Assembly (NCBI GenBank): GCA_039566865.1
Contig: CM076948.1
Coordinates: forward strand, 10,923,001-10,987,000
From: Aurelia coerulea
Lineage: Eukaryota > Cnidaria > Scyphozoa > Semaeostomeae > Ulmaridae
DNA length: 64,000 nt
Direction: 5' to 3'
The translations under genes and the position numbers were made by a program. This document shows, one piece after another, positions 12,547 through 24,053 of this stretch (position 1 is the stretch's first letter; every line of letters starts with the position of its first letter). The notes beneath the pieces are model-generated. The model saw only the letters and a program-made list of their open reading frames with translations, was not told the origin of the DNA and made no database searches.

Positions 12547-12738
12547 TGAAGGTGAAGTTGCGGCTTTTTAGCCCCAAGCGCTGGGATCGCAGAAGTAGAA
12601 TAGGCCTAATGGAGTTCACGACCCCTTGCAAGGTGCTCAAGTGGCGGGGCTCTACCTGGGTTCGAACCCTGTCCGCCTGAATTTTCTGGCTGCAATATCA
12701 GAGGATTACACCACTGCCCCGACCACTACACCACAACA
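12547..12738 (-). mobile_element. tRNA-derived SINE-1
   Basis: On the minus strand, reading from 12738 downwards, there is GTTGTGGTGTAGTGGTCGGG, resembling a pol III A box, then AATCCTCTGATATTGCAGCC. After it comes a perfect B-box-like GGGTTCGAACCC (about 12656-12667). The body ends in AGCGCTTGGGGC and a short (TTCACC) tail at the lower-coordinate end. The order A box, B box, body, simple tail is diagnostic of a tRNA-derived SINE. The plus-strand copy at 38602-38765 agrees in all parts. Confidence 0.8.
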
Positions 12739-13142
12739 CGTTCTTGTGATATTTATCGTGTTTCGTGATTTATCGTGTTTCGTGATTTATCGTGTTTCAT
12801 GATGCCAGATCTATTCTTTACATGGCGAGATCGCCACGAGATACGTGTCACCTATTTGGAATTCCTTGTCATGACATTGATGGTTGATGATGACTGATGG
12901 CTGTCAAACGAAGAACAAAGTAAATACCATATACGGAATCGAACCATCGAGCTTTTGGGACTGCACTAACGCTCAATATTTTTGGAGCACTGTGATTCGT
13001 GTTTTTCAATTAATATCCATGTGTAATTGACTTTTAGGCGTAAACCAATCTTACTTTATCGTACGTTTCCATTGTATGAACTTTTAAGGCATTGCTATTG
13101 TTTCTCCATTTTGTATGTGATATTTTTTTCAGGGTGTTTTTG

Positions 13143-13246
13143 GGGGAGCTACAAACGAAGCCGAAGTCGAACTTGAAGTCAAATTGAGCTGTCGAGGCGA
13201 AGAACTGACGTTTGCCGAAATATTCGCCGACCCAACAACGCTGTGA
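13143..13246 (+). CDS. Candidate 3'-terminal coding exon, unknown protein
   Basis: A strong 3' splice site, ATATTTTTTTCAG, ends at about 13132 and leads into an open frame of about 40 codons that finishes at TGA near 13244-13246. The peptide reads GVFGGATNEAEVELEVKLS, then CRGEELTFAEIFADPTTL and stop. It is acidic and of ordinary composition, unlike the low-complexity surroundings, and its GC content is higher. I do not recognise the family. No upstream exon could be paired with it in the window, so it may be the end of a gene whose other exons lie far off, or a relic. The frame chosen is the only one open throughout. Confidence 0.45.
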
Positions 13247-13437
13247 CGAAAGAGTATTTTAGCTTTTTGTTGGTGAATATTGCTAAGTAGGTTTGATAAT
13301 TGTTGTGTTCAAAGAAGATTAGAATATAAGAAGAGTTGTGTTAAAGTATAAAGATTCGAGTTTCATTTTTTTTTGAAGTGCCGAACTGTTAGCCGCCGCC
13401 ACCCGGTCGCCGCTTTGGAAATATTTATGTCCTTAAA

Positions 13438-13546
13438 ATTCTATCAATTAACCAATCAACCAATCAATCAACCAACCAAATAACCAACCAACCAACCAAT
13501 TAATCAATCAATTAACTAATCAACCAATCAACTAACCAACAAACAC
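13438..13546 (+). repeat. Degenerate (CCAAYCAA)n low-complexity block 2
   Basis: Same C+A-biased AACCAATCAA word repetition as the block at 12174-12472. The two blocks bracket the SINE and the candidate exon. Confidence 0.75.
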
Positions 13547-14918
13547 ACTCTAAGGAGATTCGTCAAATCAAAAGTTATCAGGAGATGTCTCACAAGTCAT
13601 CAAAACCTCATCAAAATAGTTAATTTTCAACCAAGATTTTTATCAAATAAGGTCGGCACGAATTAAAGAATTCTACTGCCCTGAAAAACAGCCAATCAGC
13701 CAATACGTTTCTCTGAGTCATAAAATCAACAGTTCTGAGAACAAGACACGAGTGTCGGTAATGAAAATTCACGACCTTGAGTGCACAATGTAGACATCAT
13801 TATCTGCTAAGCTGAAAAGTGCGTTAGGGGGCATGTTTCATATTCATTTCACTGAGCCCTCTGAAAGCATGAGGACTACGTCTGCTCTTCGTCCAATGAT
13901 CTTGAATTTATTCGGTTTTGAGACAAGGAGCTCTGAGAATTAACATCTGAAGTTAAATATTTTTATTGTTGCAAATCGAATCTATTATCATGATATTAGT
14001 CTAGTCTCTGAAAAGACAGGTGAAATTCCCTTTTAATAAAAAATTTGCTCCCAAAAGTGAGATGGACTAATGATATTTCTAGCCATAAACTTTTCACTAC
14101 TCTTCAAACTATTTTCAAAGGATATCAATTGAAAGATCGTGAAAAGGGTGTATGATTTGTTCTGTTAGTTTTGAACACAAGAAAAGAGATTTGTCCCTGG
14201 GAATCCTAGAAACTGCTCTCATTTCAAATCTAAACAAAATCATCGTGATCTTAAAGCCATAGTGGTCCTTTAAAAGCCCGTTTCCTTGTGATTTCATATC
14301 GTAAAGACCCATTGCTAACCACGATCCTTTGCAAGCCGAATGAAAGAAAAACAAATCAGAATCAAATTGCCTTTTAATTTGGATGTTCTCCTCTAACTCT
14401 AAAGCTGCAAGCAAAGAGATCTATAGAGGACATAAACTTGCACTCCAGCTGCTCTGCAAGGATGATGATAAATCGTTTGATACTTGTCCATTGAGAGAGG
14501 CAGATACAATGATTCAAATCAAGAATCCTCAAAACTAAAGTTAGAGGTATTCAAAAATTCTGAATTCGCAGAATCCATCATACCTCTGGAATTTTTTCAG
14601 CACTAAGCAAATTGAACACAATCTGAGGATTAGAAATTTAGAAAAATAGGTAAAACTCACTTTATTGGCCTTAACTCTCTTACCTTTCGAGGCAGGAATC
14701 TTTTGAATGCTCAAAGTGACGACATCAAGATATATGAAAATGCAGCAGCTTTCAAAAATTGAATCAAAAGGTGGAAGGGGGCGAACTGCAACTTATTTTG
14801 CTAACAGGACCGACATTATATTATACTTAAAATCATGTAATCATTTTTAGTTTGTAGTTGGTTTGAAATAGTTGTTATGTACATTGAAATGCTTATGACT
14901 ATTTATAGATAACCAACT
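13547..14918. other. No gene recognised
   Basis: AT-rich sequence. The longest open frame, 14115-14414 on the minus strand, has no recognisable domain and no splice or promoter context, and is treated as chance. Confidence 0.5.
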
Positions 14919-14922
14919 TTAA

Positions 14923-15794
14923 CCCTAATCCACATGGGGGGGGGGTGGATTCCACCCCCCCTCAAGGTTTTATTCGCCGCGTTTTTAAACGACATTTGAT
15001 ACGTCCCCCAGCCTCCCTGACTTTTACTAATTATCTATTGGCCACATTTTGGTGGAAAAATTTTTGAACAATAGGACTCACAGGTCACGTGACATGCCCA
15101 TATTTGGAAGGAGGTAGCAGCAAAATCATTGTTTTCAATTATTTAAATGGAATTATTTGATTGAATTATCAAGTATTATACATCAAATGAATCAGCAAAC
15201 AAAGGGCTTCAATTTGATATCGGAATTTCTGGAATTTGATGATGTCAGCATTTTTTGATAATGACGTCATTTTGGCCGCCATTTTGGACTAATTAGCAAT
15301 TTTTTCAAGTTTTTTCGAACTTTTTCAATGAAAAACACTCTAATGATACATTTGTCATGGATAATCATCATTTTGCAGGTTCTTTTGGTCTCTTTTTACA
15401 TAGAATAAATTAATTGCACAAATGACGTCATAAGAATCGGCTAATTTCTGCCAAAATATCACTCCAAAATCGTTATTTTCAATAAAACAATATCTTATCA
15501 CCATTTTTGCTGACAAACTGAACCAAAAACTGCATAAAGTTCATGCAAAATCTTCATTAAACTTGAATTCAACTTGGAAGCCTGATTTTCACAGATTTTC
15601 AGCTTTGTGACGTCACTGTGACGTCACAAGGCGTGGCAGCCACACCCAAATTACGCTACAAGCTGCATATTACCTGTTCTATAACTGTGCCAAGTTTTAT
15701 TGAATTCGGATGCGTCTAAGGCAGTTTTCAGAGGGGGGGTGGAAAGCACCCCCCCCATAAATGGTAGCTCAAAAAAAGCCCATATGGATTAGGG
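14923..15794. mobile_element. TTAA-flanked non-autonomous element, family 2, complete
   Basis: Flanked by TTAA on both sides (14919-14922 and 15795-15798). The left end is CCCTAATCCACATGGGG and the right end its inverted match CCCATATGGATTAGGG. Inside each end is a hairpin of a long G run, TGGATTCCA or TGGAAAGCA, and a long C run. The interior is non-coding and carries TCACGTGAC (near 15094) and several TGACGTCA palindromes (near 15263, 15423, 15608 and 15619). 872 bp. Partial copies are at 46603-46955 and 60563-60840. The TTAA target and CCCT termini suggest piggyBac-type mobilisation. Confidence 0.88.
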
Positions 15795-16059
15795 TTAAAG
15801 AACATTAACTGAAAAAAGAACGTAGGACAGAAACGGCTTTCACGTTAAATTAGGAAACCCAGAAATTACGTACGCAAAGCTTTTTCGGCTCACAAACAAT
15901 AGGAAAATTCGTTTGATGTGCACGTTTTTGGATCGACCCCGTTCCTCCCCCCACCAATATCTTAAGTATTCTGAAAACAAATCGAATGGTTTGAAATTCT
16001 GCATTGTGTTGGTTATCAACGATAGCACAATTATGAACGTGTTCAAATAGATCTTATAA

Positions 16060-16990
16060 TTAACCTGACTAAAATCGGCCGCTCTGCTCTGAAATTATGA
16101 AGTATTTTCTTGCAAAGCTTCTTCAAGGAACCTTTGAAAACGTCATAAAGTCAAGATTAAATTTTCCATATAATTCTGCCCTTACAGCAATGACTTGAAC
16201 ACGTTTTAGCACATGTTATCCTCTTGGGAGGATGAGATCGCCCGGAATAATTTAGGCATGTCTGAGAGGCCCTTTACATGATAAATTTCAACCCGTGTTG
16301 AGTTTCAACACGGGTTGAGTTTTAACAGCATTGCTTATTTTGCCTTGCGTTTACATGAAATCTCAACACGGGTTGAGATTAGGTCACATGGTTGCAAACA
16401 ATAGAAAAAGGAATGTGAGCCCACTCAAATATTTGAACGATTGCGGAAATAGATTCGATCTCCTTTGTTCGCATTCTAATCTCGCCCCGAGTTGAAAAAA
16501 TTTGCGTTTACATGAGAATTTCAACCCGTGTTGAAATTTCAACACGGGTTGAGTTGCCGAGTTGAGTTGAACCCGTGTTGAGTTTCAACTCGGCCTCCTT
16601 CATGTAAACGCGATGAAGGCTTACACCGTCAGCCGAGTTGAAACTCAACCCGTGTTCAACTCAACCCGGGTTGAAATTTCTCATGTAAAGGGCCTCTGAG
16701 TCATAATTGTGAGGCAGGAATATTGATAAAATGATCGTGATTTTACCCCGTTTTCAAAGGTTTCCTATGAGGGCCTTCTCTAAAACATCCTTTATAATTT
16801 CAGAACGGAGTGGCAGACTTCAGTCAGGTAAATTTGAAAACTGGATGTGAACATGTCTGCCATTGAATGAAATATCTGCCAATAGTATTGTCTTGATATC
16901 CAGAGAGCAGTGGCCGTGCAAATGGGGAATCGTTTTTCTGAACTCACCAGGTTCCTTATGCCAAATCCGCTGGAATCTTAAGCAGAGAAG
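16060..16990. repeat. Dispersed repeat R2, copy interrupted by the palindrome-rich element
   Basis: The phrases AGCACATGTTATCCTCTTG, TCAGGTAAATTTGAAAA and GAACATGTCTGCC recur in diverged form at about 21590-22190, 22480-22700 and 22990-23300. These four stretches appear to be old copies of one dispersed repeat. Ends could not be defined. This copy is split by the insertion at 16266-16696. Confidence 0.5.
16266..16696. mobile_element. Palindrome-rich TIR element (TTTCAACCCG family)
   Basis: The ends GAGGCCCTTTACATGA and TCATGTAAAGGGCCTC are inverted repeats. They continue inward through AAATTTCAACCCG. The interior repeats TTTCAACACGGGTTGA and related palindromes at least six times, in both directions. 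Flanking bases TGA, or up to TCTGAG depending on where the end is placed, are duplicated. No coding sequence. A diverged relative built on TTTCAGCCCGGGCTGA lies at about 46343-46552. Confidence 0.75.
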
Positions 16991-17746
16991 AAGCCCTTTT
17001 TCAAAAGCATCAACTCGTATTTAATTTATCAAGGATTTGATGGACATTGGAAGGCTCTTAACATACGTAGTGGGCCATAGTGGTCCTTAGAAAACAACGA
17101 ATCACAGTTTCATTCTTAGCCAAAGCAGTTGGTTTCATTTCACAGTTGAATGGGAGGAAAGAAAACAGTAAATATTTCTACGAAACGGTGTGAGCTCTTT
17201 TCTGGGCACCTGGCAGTGATTTTAGTTCAAGGTGTCATTACTTCCATCTGTAAAACTCTTTTTACACGTACACAAAATTCATGTGTACAGCCAGCTCTTG
17301 ATACGCAAACTACGCACTTATTGTGACATCTGAGAACTTTTAAATGTTATTCCTCTGAGATGCAGATAACTTTGATACCTTTCCTTTCATTAAAATCCTC
17401 AAAAGAAACCGCAGAACAATGTCGCAGCCGGTATCAGACTGATTTTCATAAATAACCTTCTACAGCCGTTGTTATATTAAGATAAGCGCACGCTTATACT
17501 GCAATTTTCAGGAAGTCAAGATGCAGTCCAGGATTTTTGCTACCTAATTTCAATTAAATATCTAAACTAAAATCACATTCTTTTGATCCGTACACCTAGA
17601 GATGGTCCAAATCAAACCTTTGTTGGGACACGCGGTCTCCAAGATTGCTCGCACGTCGAACCTTCATTTCGGCCTGGTTTTGCGTTGAAAAAGTTGTCTG
17701 TCAGATAAAAAATCAGCCTAAATCACAATGATTTCAAATTTCTGAG

Positions 17747-17865
17747 TCAGGGTTCGCTTAACTCAAGTATTTTCAAGAGATTTTTAGTCTGAATCCGATT
17801 AACATGGGTCAATATAGTCCGGTCAGGTGATGAATGAATGAGCAAATCGTCTACATAAATAAGAC
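17747..17865 (-). pseudogene. Possible LTR-type reverse transcriptase fragment
   Basis: A short minus-strand segment translates to LIYVDDLLIHSSPDRTIL followed by THVNRIQ. YVDDLLIHS matches the catalytic box of LTR-retrotransposon reverse transcriptases, and the spacing to THVNRI is as in that family. Nothing recognisable lies on either side, so this is at most a small relic and could be chance. Confidence 0.4.
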
Positions 17866-17989
17866 TTTTTCTCGCTTTGCTTTTGTTTTTGTTGTTTCCA
17901 AGCAATTGGCTTTGCACAATGTGATATTTCCTTCTAACAAAGACCATAAGATGACAAGACAATGGCTTACAACTAGTGCTTTAAAGAAA

Positions 17990-19170
17990 TCAAGATAAAA
18001 ACACATTGAGGAGAGATAGATATGAATATTGTTTTGTCAATTTCACAATGTCTTGCCGAGATATCAATTATTTTCCTCAAATAACAATTTAATTTGATGA
18101 TAAGAAATTTCAAAAGGGTTCTACTTCTTACCTTGATGATAACGAAAGAAAATTTTGAAGATAAAATAAACTGAAACAAAACTTAGGAAACAAAGCCTTG
18201 GGAAATGTAGTCAATCGAGGACTTCTGTCCGAGGCTGTGAGAACGAGAATTCTACGTCGGTTTGATTTACAGCGAAAGTAAATGGTCATTCAATAAATCT
18301 TCGGACGTAATTAAAGACACTGCTCGTCATTGAGCAACTGCAGACTGAGTTCTAATAAGATTAAGCAAAACAACTGTACATGAATAGTTCTTCGTGTTAT
18401 TGATCTTACAACGGATTACCGCTCTAAATTACGATTTGCAATTTTGTTTCACCATGCAAAACGGATCTGTACATGGTGATAGTATATTGATGTTAGTTGT
18501 ACTTGATTTTCTATTCTTTATTGAATATGAACTTTGAACATTGAGAAAGTAAATCTAAGGAAGAGTAAAGGAAAAACTCACCAAAAGTAATAAACCGACT
18601 AGATTGCACCCTGTAGTTTCGGCGCACTTCTTCAACTGCCAGCTAAAGGAAGAGATCTTGAGTCAAGAACAGAATTAACAGCTCATTAAATATGAATATG
18701 CTCAAATGCTATGCGCTCTTTTTCCACAGAGAACACCAAAAGCCATTATAAACAAGCTGCCGCGGAAGGTCTTGCGAGGCCAAAGCTTCGTATTAGCCTT
18801 AAGCTCGTGCCAGTTTTAAACAAATCGTCGGCTAATTGTTTCCAGATGAGCACTAAAAAGCGACAATGAAGAGAAAAGGGAAGATCTATCCAAGTTCTTC
18901 TCTGTTTGTTTGTTCAAGCTAGTCTCGACAGCAGGTCAAAACATTTCTACGCGAGCTTACGAGAGCTGTATATGGCACCTGTCACCAAGTTTTGTTTGTT
19001 GCTCAAATATTATTTATGAATCCGACTCGATTTCAATTTCGACTGCTCATTTGCCGAATGATTGAGAAGCTCGCACTTTGCGAGCAGTTGACCATCGGGG
19101 GTCGAAGCCTCACAGGATGGAGAAGAAAATTGGTTTTTGGGAGTAAAGGGTAGATTTGATGGACGTACGC
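17990..19170. other. No gene recognised
   Basis: AT-rich sequence without repeats with definable ends. Short frames show no domain. Confidence 0.45.
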
Positions 19171-19174
19171 TAAA

Positions 19175-19950
19175 TCAAATTAGTGAGATTTTAAATCAAA
19201 TTGCTTTTAATTTCTTGATAAAGCTGCTGCAGCGAGAAGAAGTGAAGGAAGAAATATCTAGCAATATTCTGCTTTCCGTTTTAGGCTCAGTTTGATAATG
19301 GGCGATGTAGTAATGTATTCTTTTAGACGGGATTGAATGAGAAATTTGTTGGCTGAACTGCAAAGTTGAATTTTACTGAGATTTTAAATAAAGTTGCTTC
19401 TAATTTCTTAATAAAGCTGCTGCAACGAGAAGAAGTGAAGGAAGGAATATCTAGCAATATTCTGCTTTCCGTTTTAGGCTCAGTTTGATAATGGGCGATG
19501 TAGTAATGTATTCTTTTAGACGGGATTTAATGAGAAATTTGTTGGCTGAACGGGAAAGTTGAATTATACTGAGATTTTAAATCAAATTGCTTCTAACTTC
19601 TTACTAAAGCTGCTGCAACGTTAAGAAGCGAAGGAAGGAATATCTAGCTATATTCTGCTCTCAGTTTTAGCTTTAGTTTGATAATGGGCGATGCAGTAAT
19701 TTATTCTTTTTGACGGGATTTAATGGGAAATTTGTTGGCCGAGCGGTAAAGTTGAATTATACTGAAACTTTTTAATCAAATTGCTTCTGACTTCCTACTA
19801 AAGCTGCTGCAACGTTAAGAAGCGAAGGAAGGAATATCTAGCAATATTCTGCTCTCAGTTTTAGCTTTAGTTTGATTATGGGCGATGCAGTAATATATTC
19901 TTTTCGAAGGGACTGAATGGGAAATTTGCTGGCTGTGCAAGAAATTTAAA
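19175..19950 (+). repeat. Tandem array, four units of about 193 bp
   Basis: AAAGCTGCTGC recurs at 19221, 19413, 19606 and 19800, giving spacings of 192, 193 and 194. Each unit also has GAAGGAA.GAATATCTAGC, ATTCTGCT, TTTAG and TTTGATAATGGGCGATG in the same order. Units 1 and 2 resemble each other most, as do units 3 and 4, which suggests a doubling of a pair. A fifth, strongly diverged unit may follow to about 20100. No open frame runs through the units. Confidence 0.88.
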
Positions 19951-20787
19951 TTAGCGTCATATTAAAATTAGATTGCAGTAATTTCTTTTTCGACTCTTCA
20001 GTCAAAAGAAGTGAATAAAGAAGATCCTTCTGATGTTCTTCTCCAAGTTTTTATTTCAGTTTAATTGTTCATTGTTGTGAGAGATGAATTGTCCACTGTA
20101 CGAGAAATCAAATGATCAAGAATCAAAAATCAAAAATCAAATACCCTGCTTTCCGCTCTAGTGAGCAGCAAGTTGCTGCAATGCATAACAATCCTACTCA
20201 GAAAACAGTTGATTTCTCTAGTATCATAATTCGGCCTATCAAAAAGCGATGAAAAGTATGCTGTTTTGTTCGGCGTAGGTCTTGGTAATCGAAGATATAA
20301 AAGCGCAAATGTTTGCATCTGCATTGACTTCGAAAATGCTTTTTTCAAAACTTTCTCATGATTTCATAAACATTGATCTATCTCCGAAACTACTCGAAAC
20401 TTTTTTGGTTCTCCATCGCTCTATCTTCATCCACAACTTTGCCGAGTATTATTTGAAAACCAGGATAGATTTCCTGTAATCAAGTTTTCTATTTCTGTTT
20501 AATTTTTGACAGCTAAGGGGATAAGCTATGGTCTACAGATGAAAACGTATAGAGGAAGTTCAAAGCCTTTGCTACAAAAGTTTAGTTTAAGATCTATGTT
20601 CATTCGGACCCTTGAAGGAGTTTCTATTTTGTCAATGCTCATGAAAGTCTCAAAAGACAAGCAAAGCATGGTTTTTAAATAGCTGGTAACATTCAATATC
20701 TTTTAATCAATAGGTGTGAATGGTACTTCCACAAGCGCATCAAGGATGTCAATTGAGACTTGGGTATAGCAATGCCGACAGATAACA

Positions 20788-20811
20788 TTCATTCATTCAT
20801 TCATTCATTTG
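20788..20811 (-). repeat. (ATTC)n microsatellite, possible orphan LINE tail
   Basis: About five ATTC units. On the minus strand this is (GAAT)n, the tail type of the LINE at 31604-33125, but no LINE body is attached. Confidence 0.6.
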
Positions 20812-20944
20812 CCAATTGAATCATTTCAGAAAGCTAATTAAACCTAAGCTCTCTAAAGCTTGCTTCGTAGCATAGTAGTATGTTGCTCATGGTTTCTCTT
20901 TGCTGTCAAAATCAACAGGATGCCTTTAACAAATATGTTGCTTT

Positions 20945-21145
20945 AAAAAAATTCGGGAAATCTGAAGCAGTTTTTGTCCTGTTTGCGTTTTATGAAGGTA
21001 GGTAAAATTTAGGAAAATCTTCACGGGTTTCTTTTGTCTCCTTTGCTTTTTAGCCGTCTGATTGGTCCGTGAAAATGAGGCTTTGGCGGTTTCGGCCATG
21101 GGCCACGAGCATTCGGCTATGTACGACGAATTATTCCTATGCTAT
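20945..21145 (+). repeat. Dispersed repeat R1, copy 1
   Basis: This repeat of about 190 bp runs from AAAAAATTCGGGAAATCTGA through TATGAAGGTAGGTAAAATTT and GTCTGATTGGTCCGTGAAAA to CATGGGCCACGAGCATTCGG. Other copies are at 25050-25186 (continuing at 25899-25935), 30985-31190 (minus) and 33225-33475. The boundaries resemble ATTCCTATGC on one side. Non-coding, family unknown. Confidence 0.65.
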
Positions 21146-21589
21146 GTTGGGTGATTCCAACCCTATTCAATCTGCATTAGGTATGTATGCCCCAAATTTA
21201 CATTTTCAGGCTGAAAGACCGGGGAATTTGTCCATCAAGCACGAAAGAGAATCAAATTCCCAGGGTTATCCGGGGAGGTTCGAGCTTGCGCGAAAAAACA
21301 CCAACATCTTACCATTCTATTAACTATGATTTTACCTATTGCCCAATAATTTTGTATGTTTGACAATCTTGGCGTGAACAGAACTCGTCATTCATTAAGT
21401 CAACGCAATTTATTAGCTGTATTTCAACTGAATCAATTTCAAGAAAATATTACCATGAAAAGTATGATGCGGGTCGGGATGCGGGTAACTGTATCAACAA
21501 ACAACAAGATGAGTTCCTAAGTGTATCATCACTTGACCTACATTGGGTATAAACAACAACTGAATTTGTCTTATCATCTGAAAGGATCA

Positions 21590-23300
21590 GATACCGGGTG
21601 AGTTGAAAAAAGAATCATCGTTTGAAAGGCCACTGCTCCCTGAGAATCAAAGCAATAACATTGAAAACTGTCTTCTTTTATTGCCAATTTGTTCAATTAG
21701 GTCCAGTAATATACCCGGCTTTAACTGGCCATTGCTTCCCGTGGATATGGGAGATTTTCTGCAAAAAGCCCCTTCCAAAACCCTGCAAAAGCAAGTGAAA
21801 ACAATAAGCAAATTGTCCTTGGTTATCCTGTCCTCTGGGGAGAATGGAATCCCCCTGAATACATTATTGATACCAAGGGGAAGACTTTTTCATTCCTCCC
21901 AAGAGGATAGCACATGTTAACGCGTAGAAGTCATTGCTGTAAGGCCCGTGTAATGCAGAAAAGTTAGGGAAATTAGTTCGTGATTTTGGGCAGGTTTGGA
22001 TGACTTCTTGAAGAGGCTTTTTTTGAGAAAATCCCTCATAACTTCAGAATGGGGAGGCCGCATTTCAGTCAGGTAAATTCTAAAATGGATTTGAACATGT
22101 CTACCTTTAAACTAATATATCGTCTTGATATCCAAGGAGCCGTGATATTTCAAAGGGGGCTCTATATATTGACTCACCCTCTGTATTATATAAAAAGTTA
22201 TTGTATTATTGTATTTCTATATCCAGTCCAGTAAGATCAAAGTAATTTACTCATCTTTGCAACGACGAATAACAACTGTTTAAAAAATTATCCCTGTACT
22301 ACTAGAAACCAATCCTTTTCCGGTTGAGCAAGAAAACAATCCTGATTTGTAAGGCCGCTGATCTTCCCTGCATATCATGGAGATAAAATCAGCAAATACA
22401 TGTTTTGATGGTAGACATCTTCAAATGCACATGAAAAGTTAATGCCTGAAATCAGCCAATCTGTCTGAAATTATTAGGGATTTTATAGAGAAAGCCCCTC
22501 CAAGAATTTTATTGAGAAAGCCCCTTCAACACAGTCCTAAGATTGCAAACAAATTTTCCTAACATTTCTGCCTTACAGCAAGGACTTCAACACGTTAAGC
22601 ACATGTCATCTTTTTGTGAGGATGAAATCACTCACTTGGCATAATGTTTTATGATTTGAGTGATGACATTTCCAACCTCCTAAATGGATAACATAGTGGA
22701 GGAGCGCATTAGTAGTAACATTTTAGGGGAAAATATTGCGTCAAAAAGAAGCTAATTTGGAATAACTAATTAACCAAATTTGGGCTTGTTTACCAGAAAC
22801 TAGAAGTCGTGTTACTTGATGAGCATGAGGTCATTGCATCGTCATCATGAATCATAAGTTTTGAGCTCGTAGTAATATTTTTTGAATATTGTTCCACATT
22901 GAGTGAGAGTAGGGCGTTGTCCTACGCCAGTAGAAATCTTGAAAAATACAGTCCTCTTCTGAAATTTCTTGGCTCCTCTTTATATTCAGCTTTTGGGCAG
23001 ATGGATAAAATAGGCAGCACTAGTGCAAATGTGGAACTTGTCCATAACATGCTTAGGCATGTAGAATTCATTGCCATGAAAGTCATTGCTGTATAAGGCA
23101 GGAAATTTGGTCATGATTTTAGGTCTGTTTTGAAGGATGCTCTTGAGAATATTCCTCATAATGTCAAAATGTATTTGTCGATTTTAGTCAGGTAAATTTT
23201 AAAATTGATTAAAACATATTCACTATTGAATTATATATTTGCCAACATTAATGCATCGATATCCATAGAAAAGTGACCGTTAAGACTGGGATTGCATTTT
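21590..23300. repeat. Diverged R2 repeat copies, no gene
   Basis: Three stretches, about 21590-22190, 22480-22700 and 22990-23300, share TCAGGTAAATT, AGCACATG with T-rich flanks, and TTTGAGAAAATCCCTCATAA-like phrases with each other and with 16060-16990. They are old and have indels; open frames across them are short and unconvincing. Confidence 0.45.
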
Positions 23301-23899
23301 AACTTTTACTCACTAAGTATCAAAAGAGCTCCAAACTATTATCAACCCCTCATGGCCGGTGCTTTTTTTCTGTTCATATAAAACATTTACACATGGCCAA
23401 TACATAGAGGCACTCAACGTTGAACTGCATAACAGCACTACACTACGAACGATTATAAATTAATGGATACTGAACTAATGGATTCCGCCTGAAATTAGAC
23501 AACCTGTCAGGGTTAGGATGAATAGAAGAAAGTCTCAAGGGTAACATACTCTGTAATTTGAATGAATAAAATGCCTCACATCTAATGTCAAGCGGAAAGA
23601 ACATTTATGTAAAGGGACTTTGAAAAGATCTCAATCAAACCGACCAGTTTCGTGGATGAAACGAAAAGTGAATTCGAGTATATTTCTGTTTATGTCATCA
23701 GAAAGGTCCTGATCACCTTTTGATAAAAGCTGCGTAAAAGCATCATTTGAAAGATTGAAATAATTCTACAGTTCCTGTGAGAAGGGAGCGAGGAGATCTT
23801 GCCGTTGAACATCAAAAGAAGGGCAGAGCAACAAAAAGTGCTCTGTATCCTCAAATGACATCGCTTGTTGGGCGCACCGGGTTTATGGTATTCCCGAAA

Positions 23900-24053
23900 T
23901 CGAGGGGCATTTCATTCCCAGAGAATCTCGTACACCTTTAGGAAAAATCCTTTTGTTTTCAAAAAATTCCATCAAAAATCCTTAAAAATCCTTTTTGCTC
24001 TGAAAAACCTCGTACGCTCTTTCGAATGAGTGAAATGCCTCTTTGAATTTACG
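23900..24053. mobile_element. Small TIR element (AGGGGCATTTCA), copy 1
   Basis: The ends AGGGGCATTTCATTC and GAATGAGTGAAATGCCTCTT are inverted repeats. Between them are TCTCGTACACCTTT, AAAATCCTTAAAAATCCT and CTCGTACGC. The same order is seen in the copy at 52579-52716. About 150 bp, non-coding. Confidence 0.65.

Noticed and set aside
12650..12738. A tRNA gene around GGGTTCGAACCC
   Set aside because: Same argument: no clover-leaf closes, and two further copies show a common SINE body downstream.
16266..16696. CRISPR-like array or operator cluster because of the regularly recurring palindrome
   Set aside because: Spacing is irregular, palindromes touch each other, and the whole lies within inverted ends with a flanking duplication, so it is a mobile element.
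19175..19950. CRISPR array
   Set aside because: The units of about 193 bp are repeated over their whole length with no unique spacers, and the DNA is eukaryotic.
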